Shown here piece by piece: positions 57,987 to 64,000 of a stretch of 64,000 bases of DNA. A program made the position numbers and the translations under genes. The DNA comes from Myxococcus sp. CA023 (GTDB taxonomy: Bacteria > Myxococcota > Myxococcia > Myxococcales > Myxococcaceae): NCBI RefSeq assembly GCF_010998615.1, contig NZ_JAAEAH010000004.1, forward strand, positions 62,001 to 126,000, given 5' to 3'. The stretch's first letter is position 1. Every line of letters begins with the position of its first letter. The notes under the pieces were generated by a model. That model was not told the DNA's origin and did no database searches. It saw nothing but the letters and a program-made list of their open reading frames with translations.

Positions 57987-58313
57987 AAGGTGGAGCCAGT
58001 GCTGCTCCCGCTGATGGCGCCGTGGCGCTGGCGTGGCGTAGCGGCAAGGCCAAAGCCAGACACTCACCGCTGAACAGCCTGCTGGTAACCGCGGCTGCAG
58101 TGACGCAGCGCCATCCTCCCAGGCCCACTGGCGCCTCTTGCCAGCCGAGTTCACCCTGAGGCTCCGCCGCCTCGATAAGGCCAGCGAGTGCTGGGAGGTG
58201 AACGACGGCGTCGGCACCGGGCACAGGGAGGGCCACATCGAGCCCCTTCACGAACTACAATTCCTGACTTTCGGGACAGGAGGAGTTCATGCCGGCAGCG
58301 CTGCCCTGCTGAC

Positions 58314-58754
58314 ATGGAGCTGCCGCGCGCGATGGAGCGCGACTATGGGCAGGAGTACTGCGGCGCCATCTACTCGCTGGGAGACGGCATCTACGACGCC
58401 AGCATGCCCTCGCCCCTGGGAGAGCCCGTCCCCGTTGGCCCCTCGAAGCGGAAGAAGTGCATCCCCCCTCGCGCCGTCGCCGACTCCAGAGGGCGGGCGG
58501 TCGTGCTCGCTGACTTCCACAGCCACCCGTGGGCCCCCTCGTCACTGTCGCTCGTGGACCGGCTCGCCCAAACGCAAATCTGGACCATCCGAATCCAGTT
58601 CGACCGCGCCTGCACCATCACCAAGCTCGTGCCGAATCTCGGCAGCGAGCAACCCGGAGAGGTCTACCTCCGACAACGCAAGCACTGGAAGCTGGTGGGC
58701 ATCATCAAGCACGAGGACAAGGACCTCGGGCTCGTCACTGCGGTGGATGACTGA
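58314..58754 (+). CDS. JAMM/MPN-type metalloprotease-like protein, N-terminus possibly frameshifted
   Basis: A 146-residue protein with a complete JAMM motif: Glu14 in GQEYCGAIYSLG, then H69-S-H71 and S79..D82 in FHSHPWAPSSLSLVD (HxHx7SxxD). This predicts a zinc isopeptidase or peptidase of the bacterial JAB group. The ATG at 58314 is used, but no ribosome site precedes it. An AGGAGG followed by an ATG at 58289 opens a 7-codon frame that stops at 58312; removing one C from CCC at about 58304-58306 would fuse it in frame to this gene. So the gene is either frameshifted or starts behind a tiny leader peptide. A lipoprotein gene follows 51 nt later. Confidence 0.65.
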   Translation: MELPRAMERDYGQEYCGAIYSLGDGIYDASMPSPLGEPVPVGPSKRKKCIPPRAVADSRGRAVVLADFHSHPWAPSSLSLVDRLAQTQIWTIRIQFDRACTITKLVPNLGSEQPGEVYLRQRKHWKLVGIIKHEDKDLGLVTAVDD

Positions 58755-58805
58755 GGGCTGAGCGTGTCGATGCACAACCGGAATCGTGGCCCGCACGGAG
58801 GCCCC

Positions 58806-59225
58806 ATGAAGCGCGTTCTGCTCCCCCTTCTCTGCGTGCTGCCAGCATGCGCCATGTTCCAACGACCGCTGCGGCCAGTGCATGCGCCGCCGGAAGAGGC
58901 TGCCGCGTTCGAAATTCCGCTCGCGCTCCCAACGGAGGGGCGGCAGGTCATCAGCGGCACCACCCTGCGCGCCATCCAGCTCGCCATGGACGACTACCTC
59001 CCATGGGACCGAAAGCTGCCCAGCGGCGCCACGCCGCTCCATGAGTGCCTCAACCGCCGCGAGTCCTATGAGGTCGCAACAGCGCCCGTCTCGCCAGGCG
59101 TCATGCTGATCAGCATCATCCCGAACCCGGACGTATGCGACATCGGCACGGCTCCCGTCCTGGAGGGAGGCGCTACCTATGCGATTGACGTAAGCGGATG
59201 GCGCATCCTCGCGGCGCAGCAATAG
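58806..59225 (+). CDS. Lipoprotein of unknown function
   Basis: A 139-residue protein. The signal peptide MKRVLLPLLCVLPAC ends in the lipobox LPAC. The mature part is small and beta-rich (YEVATAPVSPGVMLISIIPN, YAIDVSGWRILA) with two further Cys residues (HECLNRRE, PDVCDIG) that may form a disulfide. The ATG at 58806 has GGAGG 4 nt upstream. It follows the JAMM gene on the same strand and is probably co-transcribed. No family is recognised. Confidence 0.75.
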   Translation: MKRVLLPLLCVLPACAMFQRPLRPVHAPPEEAAAFEIPLALPTEGRQVISGTTLRAIQLAMDDYLPWDRKLPSGATPLHECLNRRESYEVATAPVSPGVMLISIIPNPDVCDIGTAPVLEGGATYAIDVSGWRILAAQQ

Positions 59226-59288
59226 ACACCTGGGACTTGTCCGGCGCCGATGCCGTCATGCTTCGCCCCCTCCTGGCGCGGTGAGCGC

Positions 59289-59300
59289 CAAGGTAGATGT
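59289..59300. repeat. Left terminal inverted repeat block of the IS remnant
   Basis: CAAGGTAGATGT, perfectly complementary to 60928-60939. The outer 8-bp block GCGGTGAG lies 3 nt further out. Confidence 0.6.
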
Positions 59301-59313
59301 CGCGTGAAAGGGT

Positions 59314-60161
59314 TCAACCGATGTGCTTCAACTCCTGCACTGCCCGGGTGAGGTTCAGAGAGGGGCCGAGGCGGACGGGGCCTGCGGGCGTCCAGTCGCG
59401 CGTGTCGCGGCTCCATCGCTCGGGGTGACGGGCTTTAGAGCGTTGGTACACCTGGTGCCGTCGGGCCAGTAGCGCGCCCTCGCGGCCAAAGTGCCTATTT
59501 CCTCCAGCGCTGGACAGTGCGTGGGGCCCCCCCCCCGAGCCGCTCGCAAATGGCCACCAGGCGCACGCCCTTCTCCAGGGCCTCGTCGACGTGGGCGAGC
59601 GTCATTTCTCGCTCTTCTCGTCCGCTGCGTCGTCCTCTCGTCTGCCAGGTGCCTCTCGTCCCATCCCATCGCCTGAAGTTTTTCGAGCACCAGCAGCGCC
59701 GCCGTCTCCGCCAGCGCCTTCTCCTCGCGATGCAGCTCCCGCTCGAGTTCCTTCACCCGCTTCTCGGCGGCGGCCAGGCGCTTGCGCTCCTTGGCCGGCA
59801 GCGGCTCGCTCGCCGTGCCTGAGAGCACACCTGTGGCCGTCTGCTGCCACTCCCGCAGCTGCGCTTCATGCAGCCCTTCTCCACGCAGCAGCGCCCCCAA
59901 CTCCTCGCCCTTGAGCTCCTGGGCCGCCGCCTGCACGCGCAGCTTCTCCTCAGGCGTCCACTTCTTCGGCACGGGGGAGGCAACGGGCTTCTTCTCTTCG
60001 GACGGGGGCGTCATGGCCGCTACCCTATTCGCCACCCGCACCCCCTGCGGCAACGTCGGCTGGGACACCCCTACCTGACGGGCCAGTGTCGCGGCACTCA
60101 CCGCGCTCGGGCCCATCATTCGCTTCACCATCTGCGTCTTGAATGCGTCTGTGTACGGCAC
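59314..60161 (-). pseudogene. IS3-family transposase remnant (orfA joined to the end of orfB)
   Basis: The 5' part is an intact-looking orfA: MPYTDAFKTQMVKRMM, helix-turn-helix SAATLARQVGVSQPTLPQGV, then an ELERELHREEKALAETAALL coiled coil from the GTG at 60161. Around 59600 the reading moves to another frame: DEALEKGVRLVAICERLGGG, then abruptly LLARRHQVYQRSKARHPERW and SRDTRDWTPAGPVRLGP. The last segment matches the usual C-terminus of orfB transposases. The DDE catalytic core is deleted and the frames are broken, so it cannot be active on its own. An undisturbed 268-codon frame runs through but is not a real protein in its second half. Confidence 0.7.
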
Positions 60162-60292
60162 CGCAACCGCCTGCGCTCGCCCCCTTCGGGTGGTCAGCTC
60201 GGCACGTCAGCCGAGGCGGTCGGGTCGGGGGCCGGCGCGGTGGTGTGCAGGCTGCTCTTGGCTGTTTCCGCCGTTTCCAGCTTCGTACCCGT

Positions 60293-60929
60293 GTAGAGCG
60301 GGCCATCACTCCGTCTCCGGTCCCCGCCACGTCGAACCGGACAGGCGGGTTTCCCGCATCCGGCTCACCGCGAAGGCGTCATCTCACCAGGGTTATGGTT
60401 CCGCTCGGTGGGAGGCCTGCTTTCAGGACGGCGTAGTACCTCACCCGGTAGTCATCGAAGCGACCCCGGTGCCCGTATACGACGTCCCTACTCCACCGCT
60501 TCCAACCGAAGCCCCCTCGCTTCCTTCGCCGGGCTTCGCCTCGTCGGCTCGCCGCAACTACCTTGCTTCCGCAGGTCTTCTCCGCGGGGCGAGGAGCCCT
60601 TCCCTGTTTCCACTCATGTCCTTGTGCGCGTGCCGTCGCCCTCTACCCCGCCGGGTGGTGCGGCCCCTGGTCGTTCTGCGGGGACGCCCTGCTGCCTTCG
60701 CCGTAGATGTGATGGCTCGGCCCCCGGAGGTATCAATTGACGGGGCCTCGACTGGGCATTCACTCGTCGTTACGGCCCGCGCACTCGCGCACCCCGCTGA
60801 ACGGGGCTTTGTCAGTGGCTTCACCGCAGGGGTCTCCCCTCTCGGCGCCACCCCAGCTATGCGGCCTTGACCTGTCGCCGCCTCAGGACTTTCACCCTAC
60901 GGGTCCATGAGTTCCTCCAGGCATCACAC
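60293..60929 (-). ncRNA. ORF-less group II intron
   Basis: Begins GTGTG at 60929 (consensus GUGYG). Domain V is at 60366-60334: GAGCCGGAT, stem GCGGG/CCCGC with AAA loop, then TCCGGTTC, with the catalytic AGC triad and a bulge on the 3' side. EBS1 ATCTAC (60708-60703) pairs perfectly with IBS1 GTAGAT, the six bases directly 5' of the intron. EBS2 TTGAT (60736-60732) pairs with IBS2 GTCAA next to it. The proposed 3' end is CTCTAC at 60293. Domain VI is the weak point because no clear bulged adenosine is seen 7-8 nt from that end. No reverse transcriptase or YADD motif is encoded; an RT supplied in trans would be needed for mobility. Confidence 0.65.
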
Positions 60930-60939
60930 ATCTACCTTG
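60928..60939. repeat. Right terminal inverted repeat block of the IS remnant
   Basis: ACATCTACCTTG, complementary to 59289-59300. It also contains the intron-binding site IBS1, and the intron starts two bases inside it (60929 on the minus strand). Confidence 0.6.
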
Positions 60940-61039
60940 ACGTTCCTTGGACTACTCACCGCAGAGGGACCGTCCTGGTTGGTTTCGCCAAGGAGCCTCC
61001 CTTTCCGGCTCGTCCCTCCTCGCTATCTATACATTCACA

Positions 61040-61127
61040 GGGACACGACCAGAAATCCTGGGGCGCTGGAGCGACAGGAGCGTGCATTGTGCCCTGCCGC
61101 CCTACAGTCCTGACTGCAACCTGACTG
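61040..61127 (+). pseudogene. Possible IS630/Tc1-type transposase scrap
   Basis: A short plus-strand frame reads GTRPEILGRWSDRSVHCAL then PPYSPDCN, resembling the LPPYSPDLNPIE motif around the third catalytic residue of IS630-family transposases. It stops soon afterwards, and the preceding DDE residues are absent. From 61130 to 61410 nothing else is recognisable. Confidence 0.3.
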
Positions 61128-61410
61128 TGTAATGGTGACAGGCCTGAATCGGCAACTGCGAAACCCAGCCACTCGCATTGCCGACGAACGGCCGTGGACA
61201 GTTCAGCGACTCAGTGCGGCAACGCCTCTCACAAATCTCGCCGCCTGATTTCGCGACTACCTATCACGCCTGCAACTCAGCCAACCTCAGCGGTAGCCCT
61301 CAGCTGGGTACCGCTCGTGGCCACTGAGGCACCCAAGCGCATTCAGGAACGACGCTCAGCAATCACCGGCAATAGACTTGGCGCTGGATCTACGCCCACA
61401 TCCCTCAGCA

Positions 61411-61483
61411 AGCGGTCACCCGGTCTCGAACCAGGATCTCTACCATGGCGTGGCAGTGTCTTAGCCGCTTAAACGATGACCGC
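61411..61483 (-). tRNA. tRNA-Gly-like gene (anticodon GCC) with C33
   Basis: On the minus strand the acceptor GCGGTCA (61483-61477) pairs with TGACCGC (61418-61412); discriminator T at 61411, as expected for Gly. The D arm is GTTT/AGAC with GG in the loop. The anticodon stem CTGCC/GGTAG encloses loop ACGCCAT, anticodon GCC. The T arm is CCTGG/CCGGG with loop TTCGAGA. Position 33 is C instead of the near-universal U, and position 9 is C. The fold is complete, so this may be a divergent functional tRNA, a non-coding-role tRNA or an early pseudogene. CCA is not encoded. Confidence 0.72.
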
Positions 61484-61665
61484 ACGAATCAGCGCCGAAC
61501 CCCATGACTACGCCAAACGCCTCCGTAGATCAAACTGCCTTGACGAAGCAGCAAGAGAAGGCAGTCCAAATGAGTCCATACCTTGACAATATTCACCACC
61601 AGTGAGATGACTGGGGTTTGAGTTCTGCGCTGTACACTTCCGAGCATGACGAAGGTTAGGTGTCC

Positions 61666-62607
61666 ATGGCAGTGAACGAGAACTCAACCGCTCCTAGCCA
61701 GACGCATCCTGGGCCTGTCTTGAATGCCCCCCTTCAACCACTGGAGGAGGCGTATTGGAGCAAGGAACTTGCAAGCTTCCGTGGCTTCATCAAGGAGCGC
61801 CCGGGGGCAAACTACCGGGACTGGCAACCTACAAAATGGCAGTCGCTTGCGCGAGTGAGCGCGGAGCTGGTCGCCACCGGGCGCGAGACGCTCAGGATGC
61901 CAACGGCGTTGGAGCTGGGGTGTGGTTCCGCCACACTGCTCACCCAACTCGCCGCCGGAGGATGGAAATGCGTGGGAGTGGACTGCGCTCCTTCTGCACT
62001 GATGCTCGCGCGCGAGGCAGCGGAAAGCTTATGTTTGTCGAACACACCATCCTTCTTGTTGGCTGACTTCCTGTCGCCGGAGTTCAAGCACCAAATCGAC
62101 CCTGCTGACCTTGTGTTCAGCATTGGCGTCCTCGAGCACTTCGACGGGGCGGCGCAAGAGGAGGTGTTCGAAATCCACTGCCAGTTCTCCAGGCAATGGG
62201 TGCTGATCGGGTTACCCAACCTAGAGTCTCCCATCTTCAGATCTTTCATCGAATGGGCGCGCCGGGCGGGCCGACTCTACGAAGAAGAGCACTTTCCCGT
62301 CTCCGTGCCGAGCTTGGCGGTGAAAAGCGGGCGAAGGCTACTGAGAAGTGATGGCTGCCACCTCTTCCTGAGCAGGGCTGAGTATTATATTGAGGGTGAC
62401 CCCGAGCTCGACGCCTTCTATGCCCGACTTCGCGAACTGCTGATCTGCCAGGGCGGCGAGCGCTACCGCAATTTTCCGCGGCTGGATCTCCGACCGGATG
62501 ACATTCCAATCCTCCAGAGCGTGGAGGCCAATGTGTCCGATCATGAACGTCTTCGGTTTGGCTTCCTTAACTACTACCTTGTCGAGGCAGCCGCCCTTCA
62601 CCCGTAG
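61666..62607 (+). CDS. SAM-dependent class I methyltransferase
   Basis: A 313-residue protein. Motif I ALELGCGSATLLTQLA lies near residue 82, followed by VGVDCAPSAL (acidic loop), LLADFLSPEF and FSIGVLEHFDG (motif IV region). The C-terminal 110 residues are extra and may bind substrate. The ATG at 61666 has AGG 5 nt upstream; a GTG at 61660 is possible. Codon usage is less GC-biased than in the core genes to the left, suggesting acquisition. Together with the following radical SAM gene it looks like part of a tailoring or natural-product cluster. The substrate is unknown. Confidence 0.82.
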   Translation: MAVNENSTAPSQTHPGPVLNAPLQPLEEAYWSKELASFRGFIKERPGANYRDWQPTKWQSLARVSAELVATGRETLRMPTALELGCGSATLLTQLAAGGWKCVGVDCAPSALMLAREAAESLCLSNTPSFLLADFLSPEFKHQIDPADLVFSIGVLEHFDGAAQEEVFEIHCQFSRQWVLIGLPNLESPIFRSFIEWARRAGRLYEEEHFPVSVPSLAVKSGRRLLRSDGCHLFLSRAEYYIEGDPELDAFYARLRELLICQGGERYRNFPRLDLRPDDIPILQSVEANVSDHERLRFGFLNYYLVEAAALHP

Positions 62608-62678
62608 TCAATGCTTCACAGGCCATGGACGGCCCGCTGCTGACATGGCGCACAAATCCATGCCTGACAGGAAACCGG

Positions 62679-62701
62679 CGATTCTTGACGCTCAAGAATC
62701 G
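62679..62701. promoter_or_regulatory. Perfect 10-bp hairpin between methyltransferase and radical SAM genes
   Basis: CGATTCTTGA (62679-62688), loop CGC, TCAAGAATCG (62692-62701). It lies 70 nt after the methyltransferase stop and 67 nt before the next start. There is no T tract, so it could be an operator, an mRNA processing hairpin or a Rho-type terminator. Confidence 0.4.
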
Positions 62702-62768
62702 CGCAAGTACGATCAATTGCACAGTCCACGCAAAGCCCTGACAAGCAACATCAATGAGGAGGTGACCC

Positions 62769-64000
62769 GTGACCGAAAAGAAGGTCCAGGTTCTGGTGGT
62801 CAACCAGATCGAGGGTTCGCAGACCGGCGGATTCACATACGAAGACAAAGGTCCGACATATCTACAAACCCTTGCACCCACCTATCTCCGAAGCCATTTC
62901 TATCACACATTCTGCGCAGAGCCAGTGAATTGCATCCAGATAGCCGCGGCACTGCGCGCACAAGGCCTTGAGGTCGCGGTCCTTGACGGCCTGCTTGGCA
63001 ACATGAACAAGGATGCGCTGATCGAAGAGATCCTTCGCTGGGATGCGGAAATCTACTGCTTCAGCATCTTCCACTCAAGCTACTTCCCAGTGATCGATAT
63101 CATGAGGGCCATCCGCGCTCGGAACCCAAAATCGGCCATCATCACGGGCGGAAATTACGCGACGCTTGTCTACGGGCAACTACTCTCACGCAACCCCGAG
63201 ATTGATTACGTTGTCGTAGGTGAGTCCGACGACGCCCTGCCAGCCGCGTGCAAGAAGATCCTCGCCAAGGAGGATCCAACGACGGTGCCAGGCGTAGCAT
63301 ACCGCTCAAACAGCGCGCTCATGAGCCAGGGGGCCGAAGGAAGGATCAAGCTCAATCCACCGCGCATTCCAGACATCGCCACGGTGCAACCTCTCGCCCG
63401 TGACTTCGCGAAGGAAGTGCTTGCCAACGAGTTCTCCTTCAGCCTCCACTCAAGTCGCGGTTGTGGTTTTGGCGTTTGCACCTTCTGTTACCTTCCCGAG
63501 TACCAGAAGATTTCGAATATTCCGAAATGGCGAGGGAAACCCCCAGAGATGATCGTTTCGGAAATCGAAGACCTCAAGATGCGATACGGCATCAAGCACA
63601 TTACCTTCGTGGACGAAGACTTCATGGGCCCGAACTTTGACGGGATTGCCCGTGCTGTTGCCTTCGCCAAGTTGCTCATCGAACGAAAGGTAAACGTTAC
63701 CTGGTACGCGAACTGCCTCGTCCTGAGCGTCTTCTCCTTGGTGAAAAACGGGCATTTGCCCCTCTTGGCTGAGTCGGGCCTCAGATACCTCTTCGTCGGG
63801 ATCGAGTCAGGGTCGAACCACATATTGAAACGCTTCAAAAAAGGCTTCACGATCAAAGGCCTTCAGCGCATCGTCGGGGAACTCAATAAGTACAACATCA
63901 AAATAAATCCAGGTCTCATCACCTTCGTGCCCGAAAGCACCCCCGAGGAGGTCAAGGCCAATGTCGATGTCATCAAGCTCATCGACTACTACGACATCTT
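62769..64000 (+). CDS. Radical SAM protein with B12-binding-type N-terminus, 3' end missing (window edge)
   Basis: An open frame of 410 codons runs off the right edge. The start is GTG at 62769 with AGGAGG 6 nt upstream; it reads VTEKKVQVLVVNQIEGSQTG. Residues about 50-165 form a Rossmann-like cobalamin-type domain (AAALRAQGLEVAVLDGL, SAIITGGNYATL, IDYVVVGESDDAL) without the DxHxxG base-off motif. The radical SAM cluster motif is SRGCGFGVCTFCY at residues 229-241, spaced Cx4Cx2C rather than Cx3Cx2C. HITFVDEDFMGPN and FVGIESGSNHILKRFKKG follow as in B12-dependent methylases and cyclases. Members methylate or rearrange unactivated carbons in antibiotics, lipids and peptides. Confidence 0.85.
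   Translation, partial: MTEKKVQVLVVNQIEGSQTGGFTYEDKGPTYLQTLAPTYLRSHFYHTFCAEPVNCIQIAAALRAQGLEVAVLDGLLGNMNKDALIEEILRWDAEIYCFSIFHSSYFPVIDIMRAIRARNPKSAIITGGNYATLVYGQLLSRNPEIDYVVVGESDDALPAACKKILAKEDPTTVPGVAYRSNSALMSQGAEGRIKLNPPRIPDIATVQPLARDFAKEVLANEFSFSLHSSRGCGFGVCTFCYLPEYQKISNIPKWRGKPPEMIVSEIEDLKMRYGIKHITFVDEDFMGPNFDGIARAVAFAKLLIERKVNVTWYANCLVLSVFSLVKNGHLPLLAESGLRYLFVGIESGSNHILKRFKKGFTIKGLQRIVGELNKYNIKINPGLITFVPESTPEEVKANVDVIKLIDYYDI

Larger units (their letters stand above)
59278..60962 (-). mobile_element. Degenerate IS3-like insertion sequence interrupted by a group II intron
   Basis: Bounded by an imperfect inverted repeat: GCGGTGAG (59278-59285) and its complement (60955-60962), then a perfect 12-bp repeat at 59289-59300 and 60928-60939. 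The spacing between the two blocks differs by 12 nt on the two sides, so one end is altered. Inside, on the minus strand, are the 5' end, the group II intron (60929-60293), a leader, orfA and a fused remnant of orfB ending at 59314. Without the intron the element is about 1.05 kb, shorter than a full IS3. Target duplications were not detected by eye. Confidence 0.6.

Noticed and set aside
57778-58251. 157-codon minus-strand frame across the tRNA-Arg gene
   Set aside because: It runs through the tRNA on the opposite strand and has no ribosome site or motif.
60139-60870. Plus-strand 243-codon and minus-strand 97-codon frames inside the group II intron and leader
   Set aside because: They coincide with structured intron RNA, carry no reverse transcriptase or maturase motif, and have irregular codon use.
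57876-64000. An integrated element flanked by a repeat of the tRNA-Arg 3' end
   Set aside because: No second copy of the tRNA 3' sequence (such as GGTTCGATTCC) was found by eye to the right edge, and no integrase gene is present in the window.

Overview
The window is GC-rich, with very strong third-position G/C bias, tightly packed genes and frequent 4-nt ATGA/GTGA gene overlaps. Gene content and the sequence of the nucleoside diphosphate kinase point to a myxobacterium of the genus Myxococcus or a close relative; this is inference from memory, because no database search was possible. From about 61.1 kb to the right edge the base composition drops and coding bias weakens, which suggests acquired DNA.

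Layout. 1-2.1 kb: translation genes rpsP-khpA-rimM (rimM cut by the left edge) and rlmN. 2.3-10.4 kb: a citric-acid-cycle supercluster read leftward, icd-mdh, sdhA-sdhB, sucC-sucD-ndk, subdivided by strong hairpins. 10.6-16.9 kb: an orphan kinase-type ATPase domain, a PilZ protein translationally coupled to a haem-oxygenase-fold putative di-iron protein, and a flavin monooxygenase. 16.9-24.4 kb: menaquinone genes menF-D-H-A-C-E leftward. 24.5-31.4 kb: divergent and rightward, a seven-gene shikimate operon (DAHP synthase, menG, shikimate kinase, an AroD-AroE fusion, aroC, aroB, aroA) in which every junction overlaps. Chorismate is therefore made on one side of a roughly 100-bp divergent promoter region and used on the other. 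31.4-37.6 kb: gltA, an acyl-CoA synthetase, a zinc-ribbon/acidic-tail protein, an exported BFN-domain protein and pyk. 37.6-44.8 kb: pyrB-pyrC-carA plus an unknown, and lepA-lepB. 45-53 kb: two nucleotide-sugar enzymes, a small ribbon-helix-helix protein, lipoproteins, a cupin, a SPOR protein, an IHF/HU-like protein, mnmA and a CCA-adding-type enzyme. 53.2-57.7 kb: a SARP-STAND regulator, a zinc-motif protein and a fatty acid desaturase.

Accessory end (57.9-64 kb). Behind a tRNA-Arg(CCT) lie a JAMM-motif protein, a lipoprotein and a decayed IS3-like element. Within that element the minus strand carries what looks like an ORF-less group II intron of about 640 nt. Support is a 5' GUGUG, a well-formed domain V, and EBS1/EBS2 pairing to the 5' exon. 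The intron sits in the terminal inverted repeat of the IS. Next come a possible IS630 scrap, an unusual tRNA-Gly(GCC)-like gene with C33, a SAM methyltransferase, and the start of a radical SAM enzyme with a B12-binding-type N-terminus that runs off the right edge. The last two probably open a natural-product or peptide-modification cluster.
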